Shown piece by piece: positions 53,510 through 62,000 of a stretch of 64,000 nt of DNA. The notes under the pieces are model-generated. The model had not been told where the DNA came from, made no database searches, and saw nothing but the letters and a program-made list of their open reading frames with translations. The stretch spans positions 41,259 through 105,258 of the forward strand of contig NZ_JACMSF010000028.1 of the NCBI RefSeq assembly GCF_014257025.1, read 5' to 3'. Each line of letters begins with the position of its first letter. The stretch's first letter is position 1. This DNA is from Streptomyces cupreus (GTDB lineage: Bacteria; Actinomycetota; Actinomycetes; Streptomycetales; Streptomycetaceae). A program made the translations under genes and the position numbers.

Positions 53510-53932
53510 ATGGCCCAGCGCGTGCGCGACATCATGACCAGCAGTCTCGTGACCGTGGAACCGCAGGCGTCGGTGACGGCCGTGGCCCGGCTGATGCGGG
53601 ACGAGGACGTGGGTGTCGTCCTCGTGACGCAGGACGATCATCTGCGGTGTGTCGTGACCGATCGCGATCTGGTGGTGCGTGCCTGCGCGGACGGTGCGGA
53701 CCCCGAGCAGACGACTGTGATGCGCGCGAGCAGTGAGGACCTGGTGACCATCACTCCGGACGACACCATCGACCGAGCGGTCAAGCTGATGCGCGAGCAC
53801 TCCATCAGGCGTCTGCCGGTCGTCGAGGACGACGACCGGCCCGTCGGCATCGTCTCCTTGGGGGACCTGGCGATCGAGCGGGACCAGAGGTCGGCTCTGG
53901 GAGACATCAGCGCCGCACGTCCCAACACGTAG
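53510..53932 (+). CDS. Paired CBS-domain protein
   Basis: The 140-residue protein consists of two CBS domains: VRDIMTSSLVTVEPQASVTA then VVTDRDLVVRACADG, and VMRASSEDLVTITPDDTIDR then IRRLPVVEDDDRPVGIVSLG. Stand-alone CBS pairs bind adenosine nucleotides and act in stress responses, often with an SDR or a general stress protein nearby. The ATG at 53510 follows AGGGAG. It is convergent with the STAS-ANTAR gene and separated from it by a stem-loop. Confidence 0.93.
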   Translation: MAQRVRDIMTSSLVTVEPQASVTAVARLMRDEDVGVVLVTQDDHLRCVVTDRDLVVRACADGADPEQTTVMRASSEDLVTITPDDTIDRAVKLMREHSIRRLPVVEDDDRPVGIVSLGDLAIERDQRSALGDISAARPNT

Positions 53933-53960
53933 GCCGCACAGGCCGACGCACCGTCGGGAG

Positions 53961-53998
53961 GCCGGGGCCGGGCGACGCCACTAGCGCCCGGTCCCGGC
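53961..53998. terminator. Bidirectional terminator between the CBS and STAS-ANTAR genes
   Basis: GCCGGGGCCGGGCG (53961-53974) and CGCCCGGTCCCGGC (53985-53998) pair over 14 bases with one G-T wobble and a 10-base loop. It overlaps the last codons of the minus-strand gene (stop at 53981-53983), so it probably works for both convergent transcripts. Confidence 0.7.
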
Positions 53999-54715
53999 AC
54001 CGACCCCGGAACGTCGATGACCTTCGTGGGCGGTGATCGTCGCGACGGCCGTCGTCAGTTGCCTCTGCAGGGGATCCGGCAGGGGCGGTCCCTTCACGGT
54101 GGTCACCACGCCCTCGGCCAGGCGGTGCAACTTGGTGTTGGTGTTCTGGGAGGCCATGACCAGCACGTTCCACGCTTCGTCGGCGCTCAGGTTGAAGGAA
54201 GCCATCAGGATGCCACGGGCCATGTCGATCTCCGGCCGGGTCTGCATGGCTCGGCGGAGGTGGGCGACTTCCGAACGGAGGCCGACGCCCGCGTCGTGGG
54301 GCGGCTCGGCCGGCGGTGGCGAATGGCCCGTGTCCTTCTCTTCCGTCCCGGAGGCAGGTGCGAAGAGGGCGTGGGTGTCCGTGAGGGCCAGGAGTCGTTC
54401 CACCACGGTACTGGTGGCGGTGACCAGGAGCGTCTTGCCCTGGGCGAGTGCTTGCCGACGGACGCTCAGCAACACGCTCAGCGCGGACCAGTCCCAGAAC
54501 TCCAGGCCGCTGAGGTCGAGGTCCACGCCCTCGCCGGCTCCGCCGAGGGCTGTGTGCAACGTTCGTTCGAGCGCCTCGCCGCCTTCGAGATGCAGCACTC
54601 CGGTCACCGTGACGAGCACGCGCTCGCCGTCCCGTGTGGCGACGCATGTACTCATCGGCAACGGCGTGCAGTCGGTACCAGTGGTCGACCCTGCTTCACC
54701 GTGCGGTATGGGCAT
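53981..54715 (-). CDS. STAS-ANTAR regulator
   Basis: This 244-residue protein has an N-terminal STAS domain (about 22-115: VATRDGERVLVTVTGVLHLE, VDLDLSGLEFWDWSALSVLL), a linker, and a C-terminal ANTAR domain (about 155-225: LRRAMQTRPEIDMARGILMA, LSADEAWNVLVMASQNTNTK). ANTAR domains bind dual hairpins in RNA to stop termination, and STAS domains act in anti-anti-sigma switches, so this protein may link stress signalling to RNA control. The ATG at 54715 or that at 54655 could start it. It is divergent from a winged-helix gene, with a GCGAATTTAAATTCGC palindrome between them. Confidence 0.9.
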   Translation of the reverse strand: MPIPHGEAGSTTGTDCTPLPMSTCVATRDGERVLVTVTGVLHLEGGEALERTLHTALGGAGEGVDLDLSGLEFWDWSALSVLLSVRRQALAQGKTLLVTATSTVVERLLALTDTHALFAPASGTEEKDTGHSPPPAEPPHDAGVGLRSEVAHLRRAMQTRPEIDMARGILMASFNLSADEAWNVLVMASQNTNTKLHRLAEGVVTTVKGPPLPDPLQRQLTTAVATITAHEGHRRSGVGAGTGR

Positions 54716-54789
54716 GTCTCTCCAGGGTGCTCGCGTGTCCTCCCTGTCCGTCCAGGGTTGCGCCCCACTCCAGATACGTCAAGGTATAC

Positions 54790-54805
54790 GCGAATTTAAA
54801 TTCGC
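54790..54805. promoter_or_regulatory. Perfect 16-base palindrome between two divergent regulators
   Basis: GCGAATTTAAATTCGC is a perfect palindrome in an A/T-rich patch, 41 bases before the winged-helix start at 54846 and 75 bases before the STAS-ANTAR start at 54715. MarR/winged-helix dimers bind such sites, so it is likely an operator of the divergent winged-helix regulator. Confidence 0.6.
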
Positions 54806-54845
54806 TCTTTTGAACACCCGAATGGTAGGTCATAGGATTTGACCC

Positions 54846-55196
54846 ATGGTTGGAGTAGACGGAGTGCCTGCGCCACACACTGGATGGACGTTCCTCACCA
54901 GTCACGCTCGGGTTCTCGCCTCGATCGCCGACAACCGCAGTGTGCGGGTGCGTGACATCGCAGCGCGTTGTCGGCTCACCGAACGAGCGGTTCAGAAGAT
55001 CATTTCGGATCTGGAGCAGGATGGTTACCTCTCCCACACCCGCCATGGCCGCGGCAACATCTACCGGATCGACCCGAGCAAGATCTTGCGCCACCCTGCC
55101 GAGGCCGATCTGACGGTTGCTTCGCTCCTTGCCATGCTGGCCAGGGACGAGGCCGAACGCCTGGGCGTCGTCGAGGAGTCCCACTCCGAATCCTGA
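54846..55196 (+). CDS. Winged-helix DNA-binding protein
   Basis: This 116-residue protein is essentially one winged helix-turn-helix: WTFLTSHARVLASIADNRSV, RVRDIAARCRLTERAVQKII and SDLEQDGYLSHTRHGRGNIY with the wing. It resembles stand-alone MarR/ArsR-like regulators of Streptomyces. No metal- or redox-sensing residues stand out. The ATG at 54846 follows TTTGACCC, a weak site, so it might be leaderless. It is divergent from the STAS-ANTAR regulator over a palindromic operator. Confidence 0.85.
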   Translation: MVGVDGVPAPHTGWTFLTSHARVLASIADNRSVRVRDIAARCRLTERAVQKIISDLEQDGYLSHTRHGRGNIYRIDPSKILRHPAEADLTVASLLAMLARDEAERLGVVEESHSES

Positions 55197-55466
55197 GCGC
55201 GCGGCAGCGAGGTGCCACCGGACGCGGAGGCCGCGCATGCCTGAGGTGGACGCCGAACGTGTCCGCCGCGACCGCCACGGCCATGGACGCTGCCGATCAT
55301 GTGGCTTGAGTCTCTCCCCACGGGAGGGTCCGGAGTCGGGGTCATGAGCACCACTGATCTCGATGGACGCCTCGCCGCGGTAGCGGGCGCAAGCAAGGGA
55401 GCCGCGCTGCCGGTCCTGAAGGTGCTGGATGCGGGGACCGTGCCGACGTCGACGAGCGCGTACTCC

Positions 55467-56186
55467 TCAGCCCTCCACGCCCGTGGCGCCGTGGGCCGCT
55501 CCCACCGGTTTCGACTCCGGGGAGCCTCGTTGCCGCAGGTAGATCGACAACACCGCCATCGAGGCGACGGCGAGCAGTTCGGACTGCCAGTTCTGCAGGG
55601 TACGGTTCCAGAAATCGGCCCCGCCCAGGTAGTCGGCCCAGCTCTGCTGGGCCTGCAACTGCCGTAGCCGCTGTTCGTTGTAGGCGGTGACGCCGGTGAT
55701 CGACTGCACCAGCCAGGACAGCAGGAAGATCGTCCCCATGACCAGAAGCAGTGAGTGCGAGTAGACCGCCTGTCGCCAGCCGCCGGCCCCGGCCCACTTG
55801 GGTGAGCTCTTCTTGGCGTAAGCGCCGACCAGTTGCTCCTCGTCGGACTCGGTGCCGCCCTTGCGCAGTTCCTTGGACTCCGGGGAGCCGCGTTGCAGCA
55901 GCCAGACGGTCACGCCGATGTAGAGGAAGAACTGCAGGTACTCCGACTGCCAGTTCTCGGACACATCGACGGCGAAGTCGGATGTGGCGACGTATTCGCC
56001 GAACGAGACCTGCTGGAGCTGGTCCGTCGCCATCCGGTTGTTGAAGTCGGCGTGGCCCGCGATCGCCTGCCCGACCAGCGCCAGCAGGAACGTGACGATG
56101 AAGAACAGTCCGAGCCCGTTGTCCCGCACGAAGCCGCGCAGGCCCCGGTGCTTCGGCGGGGTAGCCCGGCCCGAGTGCTCGGTCAT
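55467..56186 (-). CDS. DUF6766-family membrane protein with internal duplication
   Basis: This 239-residue protein has four likely membrane helices. The first and second halves are related: SENWQSEYLQFFLYIGVTVW then RGSPESK, and LQNWQSELLAVASMAVLSIY then RGSPESK, each preceded by a helix (GLFFIVTFLLALVGQAIAG and LLLVMGTIFLLSWLVQSIT). The DUF6766 family has no known function. The ATG at 56186 overlaps the upstream 24-residue gene as ATGA, and a lipoprotein gene precedes that, so the three make one operon. The 270-base spacer downstream to 55197 has no clear gene. Confidence 0.85.
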   Translation of the reverse strand: MTEHSGRATPPKHRGLRGFVRDNGLGLFFIVTFLLALVGQAIAGHADFNNRMATDQLQQVSFGEYVATSDFAVDVSENWQSEYLQFFLYIGVTVWLLQRGSPESKELRKGGTESDEEQLVGAYAKKSSPKWAGAGGWRQAVYSHSLLLVMGTIFLLSWLVQSITGVTAYNEQRLRQLQAQQSWADYLGGADFWNRTLQNWQSELLAVASMAVLSIYLRQRGSPESKPVGAAHGATGVEG

Positions 56187-56257
56187 CGGTGCATCAGCCC
56201 CAGGGAGGCCAGATAGACGAGACCGACCGCGATGATCCCGACGACGACGCAGAACAT
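56183..56257 (-). CDS. 24-residue membrane peptide coupled to the DUF6766 gene
   Basis: An ATG at 56257 behind AGGG opens 24 codons that encode one hydrophobic helix (VVVGIIAVGLVYLASLGL) between MFC and MHR. The stop overlaps the DUF6766 start codon as ATGA, a typical translational coupling, and the gene begins 13 bases after the lipoprotein stop. It is below the usual length cut-off. A role as a small membrane subunit or translation coupler is likely but unproven. Confidence 0.6.
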   Translation of the reverse strand: MFCVVVGIIAVGLVYLASLGLMHR

Positions 56258-56269
56258 GACCCTCACAGC

Positions 56270-56680
56270 TCACCCGCCCTTGATCTTGCACTGGTACGGC
56301 TGCTGCGGCCGCTGCTCGCAGTCGGCGGCCACGGCCTTCCAACCGGAGGTGAAGTGGGAGAGGAAGAGGGTGTCGGTGGACAGCACCGCCCGCGCCTGGT
56401 TGCCGTACACGTCCGCCCGCCGTACGGCACCGCCCGGCGTCGGCGGCTCCGCACGCAGCGCCTGCGCACACGGGCTGCCGGCCGACTGCTCCAGTTCCTC
56501 CAGGGTCCCCGGCGCGAGAAGGGCGCACACCCGGTCGTACGCCCCCGCACCCAGCGACGCCTGGAACAAGGCCGCGGTGTCACGTACGTGGGCCTGCCGT
56601 TCCGCCACTGTGCCGCACCCGCCGACGCCTGCGACGGTCAGCAGGACGCACGCCGCCACATCCCACGCTCGCCCGGCCAT
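56270..56680 (-). CDS. Lipoprotein of unknown function
   Basis: The ATG at 56680 behind a perfect AGGAGG starts MAGRAWDVAACVLLTVAGVG, whose end with GC forms the lipobox VGGC, so the mature protein is lipid-anchored outside the membrane. The remaining 114 residues (ALFQASLGAGAYDRVCALLA, LEQSAGSPCAQALRAEP, LSHFTSGWKAVAADCEQRP) resemble small extracellular helix-rich domains of actinobacterial lipoproteins, with two possible disulfides. It is the first gene of an operon with the 24-residue membrane peptide and the DUF6766 protein, suggesting a cell-envelope complex. Confidence 0.8.
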   Translation of the reverse strand: MAGRAWDVAACVLLTVAGVGGCGTVAERQAHVRDTAALFQASLGAGAYDRVCALLAPGTLEELEQSAGSPCAQALRAEPPTPGGAVRRADVYGNQARAVLSTDTLFLSHFTSGWKAVAADCEQRPQQPYQCKIKGG

Positions 56681-56749
56681 CGACCCACCTCCTACCGCAG
56701 TACACCGCAACGAGCCCTGCCCGGGCGGGCTACCGCGCCCCGGCATTAC

Positions 56750-57183
56750 CTCACCCGGCCGACTGACAGCGTTCCGGAGCCGCGTCGGAGCGCGCAGGGT
56801 CTGTGGGTGGCAGGCGGTGGCGAGGTCGAGCAGGTCGTCGGCGCCGGTGGCTTGGGCGGCCTGGGCGAGCGTCTCCTTTCTCTCCCGCGGGCTCGGTGGG
56901 CCGTCGTCGGCGGGGTCGGGCAGGTGGAGGCCAGGTCCTTCGGCCCGAGCCGGCCGCGGTTCACCCGGTCCTGGGCGCGGCCCCGCATCCCGACGATCCG
57001 CCCGCCGGCGACGGCGAGGTCCATCACGTCCCCGTTGGAGTGCAGCAGCGACGCCGTCCGCACCCAGCGCTGCACCGCGTCGGCCGTCCCGCCCGCCCGC
57101 AGAAACGAGTCGACCCGGGCCGGGCACCGCTCATGGGTGCCGTACGAGGTGCGCTCGCCCCAGGGCTGTGCGATCCGGTCCAC
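56750..57183 (-). pseudogene. N-terminal and tail remnants of a molybdopterin oxidoreductase region
   Basis: From the GTG at 57183 the frame gives DRIAQPWGERTSYGTHERCP, VDSFLRAGGTADAVQRWVRT and VMDLAVAGGRIVGMRGRAQD, then VNRGRLGPKDL. This matches the start of molybdopterin oxidoreductases, whose iron-sulfur or substrate domains should follow. After about 90 codons homology is lost. A second block, in another frame near 56850-56760, reads KETLAQAAQATGADDLLDLA and TACHPQTLRAPTRLR, which resembles the end of an unrelated protein. The two blocks were probably joined by a deletion. Confidence 0.65.
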
Positions 57184-57282
57184 CTCCGGCCGGCATCATC
57201 GACCTCCGTGTCTGTCGCACCGGTTCGGACCGTGCACGCCCGTCCCGTCGTCCCGTGCTTTCCGATCTGCGGTCCCGAACCG

Positions 57283-57756
57283 TCAGAGGCTGGTGCCCGG
57301 GTCCTCCGGCCGGATGCGTCCGCGCCAGCCGCGACCGGTGCCGCCGGCCTCGACGTAGTCCTTGAACCGGCCCAGGTCTCCCTTCACCCGCCGGTCGATC
57401 ATGCCGAGCGCGTCGGCGCCCTTCTCGGCGATACCGGTGGGCTCGACTTCCATCGTGAGTTCCACCCGGGTGTGCGTCTCGTCGAGGCGCTTGAAGCGGA
57501 CCGAGCCGCGCTGCTGGGTCTCACCGCCGACGGTCCGCCAGGTGATCCTGTCGTCCGGCAGCTGGTCCACGATTTCCGTGTCGAACTCGCGCCGCACCCC
57601 TCCGATGCTGATGGTCCAGTGGTTGTGCTGGTCGTCGAGCTGCGTGACCTCGTCGACGCCCTCCATGAAGTTCGGGAACTCCTCGAACTGAGTCCATTGG
57701 TCGTACGCCCGGCGGAGCGGAACCTCCACGTCGACCGTTTCCTTGACCGTGCTCAT
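57283..57756 (-). CDS. SRPBCC (START-like) family protein
   Basis: This 157-residue protein starts at the ATG at 57756 behind GGAGGG. It has the SRPBCC/polyketide-cyclase-like pattern VEVPLRRAYDQWTQFEEFP, FMEGVDEVTQLDDQHNHW, DDRITWRTVGGETQQRGSV and VELTMEVEPTGIAEKGADAL, with helix KGDLGRFKDYVEAGG. Members of this Streptomyces subgroup are small stress-linked proteins that may bind hydrophobic ligands. The gene stands alone in its direction, between a remnant and a divergent truncated oxidoreductase. Confidence 0.85.
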   Translation of the reverse strand: MSTVKETVDVEVPLRRAYDQWTQFEEFPNFMEGVDEVTQLDDQHNHWTISIGGVRREFDTEIVDQLPDDRITWRTVGGETQQRGSVRFKRLDETHTRVELTMEVEPTGIAEKGADALGMIDRRVKGDLGRFKDYVEAGGTGRGWRGRIRPEDPGTSL

Positions 57757-57875
57757 GGGCCCTCCTGGTCTGCTCTCGGTGTGCCGACCGCGGTGGGCAG
57801 GTCGGCCTCCTGTGCGGGGCACCGGGTACCCGGGAAACCCGACGTAAAAGACCATCGGGGTCCAACGCTCAGAGA

Positions 57876-58049
57876 GTGCGCCAAGGCTCGTACTGGCTCG
57901 AAACCGCGCCACCCGGCGCCCCGGCTCCCCCACCGACCGATGACCTCACCGTCGACGTCGCCGTGGTCGGCGGCGGTATCGCCGGACTCAGTACGGCCTG
58001 CGTGGACACGGAGATCGGAGGGGCATGGGAGCGGATCCGTCGATCGTGA
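57876..58049 (+). pseudogene. Truncated FAD-dependent oxidoreductase N-terminus
   Basis: A GTG at 57876 opens 57 codons that read QGSYWLETAPPGAPAPPPTD and VDVAVVGGGIAGLSTA. This is the typical start of DAO-type oxidoreductases with an FAD-binding GGGIAG. After LSTA the sequence is unrelated (CVDTEIGGAWERIRRS) and stops. The catalytic part is missing, evidently cut by a rearrangement. Confidence 0.7.
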
Positions 58050-58059
58050 GGGTTGTCCG

Positions 58060-58749
58060 TCACGCCGCCTCGGCGGCGGCGAGCACCTCGTCCGCGAAGG
58101 GCTTGTCGAGGGCCGCGTGGACCAGGCCGTCCGCCAGGCGGGGCAGTTCGCGACCGGCGACGAAGCCGCCCAGTTTCTCCGGCGAGTCCGGCAGTCCGAG
58201 CCGCCTGGCACCGTCCAGGGCCTTGCGGTCGATGTAGGGCGCGAATTCCGGCCAGACGCCCTGCACGTCCCGCAGAAAGATGTCGGTCCCGGTGGGCCCG
58301 ATCCCAGGTATGTCCGACAGGGCCTTCGGCGGGTCGGGTTCCTCACGAAGGCTACGCAGATCGCCGCCGTAGCGTTCCAGGAGCAGCTCGGCTCCGTTGC
58401 CGAGCATGGTCGACGTCCGCTCGTCGTAGCGGCGATAGCCGCCCTTGCCGAGTGCGTCGACCCGTTGCTGCCAGGACGCGTCCGCCATCGACCGCGGGTC
58501 GCGCAGCCCGGCAGCGAACAGTTCCCTCGCCGCCGCCACAGCGATGTCGCCCCTGATGCGGGCGCTGAGGAGAATCGCCAGCACGAGCGTCTGGTACAGC
58601 GGGGCCGGGGTGTTGCGCAACTGGATGCCGGCCTGCGCCGTATAGGTGCGCTCCTGTCGTTCGAGCAGTGCGCGTACTACTGCCTTGCCGGTCGTGTCGG
58701 ACGCCTTCTTCTTCCGGGGCGTCTGCGTCCCCTTGGTCTTCGTGGTCAT
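58060..58749 (-). CDS. HhH-GPD superfamily DNA glycosylase-like protein
   Basis: This 229-residue protein has the endonuclease-III-like fold: PLYQTLVLAILLSARIRGDI, LGKGGYRRYDERTSTMLGNG, then the helix-hairpin-helix LSDIPGIGPTGTDIFLRDV and EFAPYIDRKALDGARRLG. It lacks the catalytic lysine of the EndoIII hairpin and the C-terminal Fe-S cysteines, and only an aspartate is left near the hairpin. It could be a monofunctional glycosylase or a non-catalytic relative. The N-terminus is Lys/Thr-rich. It is divergent from the FAD/Fe-S oxidoreductase, and its start is the ATG at 58749. Confidence 0.85.
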   Translation of the reverse strand: MTTKTKGTQTPRKKKASDTTGKAVVRALLERQERTYTAQAGIQLRNTPAPLYQTLVLAILLSARIRGDIAVAAARELFAAGLRDPRSMADASWQQRVDALGKGGYRRYDERTSTMLGNGAELLLERYGGDLRSLREEPDPPKALSDIPGIGPTGTDIFLRDVQGVWPEFAPYIDRKALDGARRLGLPDSPEKLGGFVAGRELPRLADGLVHAALDKPFADEVLAAAEAA

Positions 58750-59071
58750 CGCCTTGCCACCGACTCAACGCTTCACCGGATTTCCTCCATGCACCGTCCC
58801 TGCGCCTTCCGTGTACCCGACCCGGTCCCGTCGATGCCGTCGTTTGTCGCCCCGGGGCACGGGAACACGGTCGCCATGGCCAGCAGCAGCGGCAAGTCCT
58901 GGAAACCCGTCTCGGGTGACTCGTTGGAAAAGTGCCGAGGCAAGCGCAGGCCCATACGCAGTGGCCGCACCTCGACGAACTCTCCGAGGACGCCGAGGAC
59001 GAGACGTAGCCCTGATCTGTGACACGACGGAATGCGAGAAGGGAACAGCGGGAAAGGACGGACGAGGGCTT

Positions 59072-62000
59072 ATGGCCGCCAAACCCCTGGAAGGCCCCTC
59101 TTCCGAGCGGGTGCGTTCCGCTGAGGCCGCCCTGCGCCGCCGTGTCGACGGCGAGGTGCGCTTCGACGCCGGCAGCCGCGGCGCGTACTCAACGGACGGC
59201 TCCAACTACCGGCAGGTGCCCGTCGGCGTCGTGGTGCCGCGCAGCATCGAGGCGGGCGCGGAGGCGATCGCGGTCTGTGCCGAGTACGGCCTCCCTGTGC
59301 TCTCCCGGGGTGGCGGGACCTCGCTCGGCGGGCAGTGCACCAACCACGCGGTGATCGTCGACTGGACCAAGTACTGCCATCGCCTGCTCTCGGTGGACGA
59401 GGACAACCGCACCTGCGTCGTCGAGCCGGGCATCGTCCTCGACGAGCTGAACCGGCAGTTGTCGCCGTACGGTCTGAAGTTCGGGCCGAAGCCGTCCACG
59501 CACGGCCAGTGCGCGCTCGGCGGCATGATCGGCAACAACTCGTGCGGCGCGACGGCACAGGCGTACGGCAAGACGGCCGACAACGTACGCCGACTGGAGA
59601 TCCTCACCTATGACGGTGCGCGCTGCTGGACCGGCCCGACTACGCAGCGCGAGTACGAGGAGATCCTCGCCGCCGGCGGTCGGCGTGCCGAGCTCTATAG
59701 AGGCATGCGCGACATCGCCAACCGGTACTTGGGCGACATCCGCCGGGGCTTCCCGCAGATTCCGCGGCGGGTGTCGGGATACAACCTGGATGCCCTGTTG
59801 CCCGAGCACGGCTTCGACGTCGCCCGGGCGCTGACCGGCAGCGAGGGCACGCTCGTCGCCGTGCTGCATGCCGAGCTCGAACTGGTGCCGGTGCCGGCCG
59901 CGGAGGCGACGCTCGTACTCGGGTATCCCGACATCTTCGCCGCCGCCGACGATGTCCCGCGCCTGCTGGCGCACTGCGACCCCGTGATGCTGGAGGCGGT
60001 CGACGGCCGGATGGCCCAGCTGATGCGCGAGGAGCGCGTCCACCTCGACTCCCTCGACCGCTTCCCGGACGGCGACAGCTGGCTCCTGCTGCAATTCACC
60101 GGCGACTCCACGGACCAGGCCGACGACTTGGCCCGGCAGCTGCTGCGCGCGGTGGGCCGCGGCGAGCACGACACCTCCGTCGCCTTCAGCGACGACCCCG
60201 CACGCGAGGAGCAGCTGCTCAAGGCGCGCGAGGCCGGGCTCGGCGTCACGGCGCACCCGCCGGACGACCGCGAGACGTGGGAGGGCTGGGAGGACTCCGC
60301 CGTCCCTCCGGAGCGGCTCGGCGCCTATCTGCGCGACCTGGAGGGGCTGTTGACCGAGTTCGGTTACGGACTGTCGTCGCTGTATGGGCACTTCGGCCAG
60401 GGTTGTGTGCACACCCGTATCCCCTTCGATCTGCGATCGGCCGAGGGTGTCGTGGAGTTCCGGCGCTTTCTGGAACGCGCGGCCGACCTGGTGAGCTCCT
60501 ACGGCGGATCCCTGTCGGGCGAACACGGCGACGGGCAGGCGCGTGGAGAGCTCCTGGTGCGCATGTTCGGTGAGCGGCTGGTGGGTGCGTTCGGCGAGCT
60601 GAAAGCGCTGTTCGACCCGGACGAGCGGATGAATCCCGGCAAGGTCGTACGGCCGCGCCCGATCGATGCCGGCCTTCGGCTCGGCGCGCAGTGGCATCCG
60701 ACAGAGCATGCAACGTACTTCAGCTACCCGCACGACGAGGGCCGCTTCGACCGGGCGGTGCTGCGGTGTGTCGGGATCGGTCAGTGCCGGAGCCACTCCG
60801 GAGGGGTGATGTGCCCCTCCTACCGGGGGACACTCGAAGAGGAGCACTCCACGCGCGGCCGGGCGCGCCTGCTCTTCGAGATGCTGGGCGGCCACCCCGA
60901 CTCGGCGGTCCGCGACGGCTGGCGGTCGACCGAGGTCCGTGACGCGCTCGACCTGTGTCTGGCCTGCAAGGGGTGTAAGTCCGACTGCCCGGTCGGCGTC
61001 GACATGGCCACGTACAAGGCCGAGTTCCTGGCCCACCACTACGCCGGGCGGCTGCGGCCCGCCGCTCACTACGCACTGGGCTGGCTGCCGTTGTGGGCAC
61101 TGCTGTCCAGGCCGGCACCGCGGGTGGTCAACGCGGTCCTGCACGCGCCCGTGCTGTCCGACGTCGGCAAGCGGCTCGCCGGCGTGGCCGCGCAGCGCGA
61201 TGCGCCGCTGCTGGCCGAGCGGTCCTTCGGCCAGTGGTGGCGCGAGCAGCGCGGGCCGCAGCCGCGAGCGGGAGATCCGCACGCCGTCGTCCTGTGGCCC
61301 GACACGTTCAGCAACTACTTCCACCCGCACGTCGCCCAGGCCGCAGCGCGTGTCCTGCAGGACGCGGGATTCCGCGTCGCCGTACCCACCGAGCCGCTGT
61401 GCTGCGGCCTGACCTGGATCTCCACCGGCCAGCTCGGCACCGCGCGCCGTGTGCTGCGGCGGACGCTGCGCGCCCTGGGACCGTGGCTGGAGGCCGGCAC
61501 CCCGGTCGTGGTCCTGGAGCCCTCCTGTGCCACCGTCTTCCGGGCCGACGCTCCCGAGTTGATGCCCGAGGACCCGCAGGTGCGGCGGCTGGCCGACATG
61601 ACCAAGACCCTCGCCGAGGTGCTGCTCGACCGGGCTCAGGACAGCTGGCGGCCCCCGCACCTCGCCCGCACCGCCGTCGTCCAGCCCCACTGCCATCAGC
61701 ACGCGGTCCTGAAGTTCGACGCGGACACCGAACTCATGCGCTGGGCCGGGATCGACGCCGACGTACTGGACGTGGGGTGCTGCGGACTCGCGGGGAACTT
61801 CGGGTTCGAACGCGGTCACCACGAGCTGTCGATGCGTATCGGCGAGCTGGGTCTGCTCCCCGCCGTCCGCGAGGCCGCGCCGTCCGCGCTGGTCGTCGCC
61901 GACGGCTTCAGCTGCCGGACGCAGATCGAACAGGGCGGCACGGGCCGACGTGCCATGCATCTGGCCGAGGCCCTCGCCATAGGCCTCGACGGCCCGGCAC

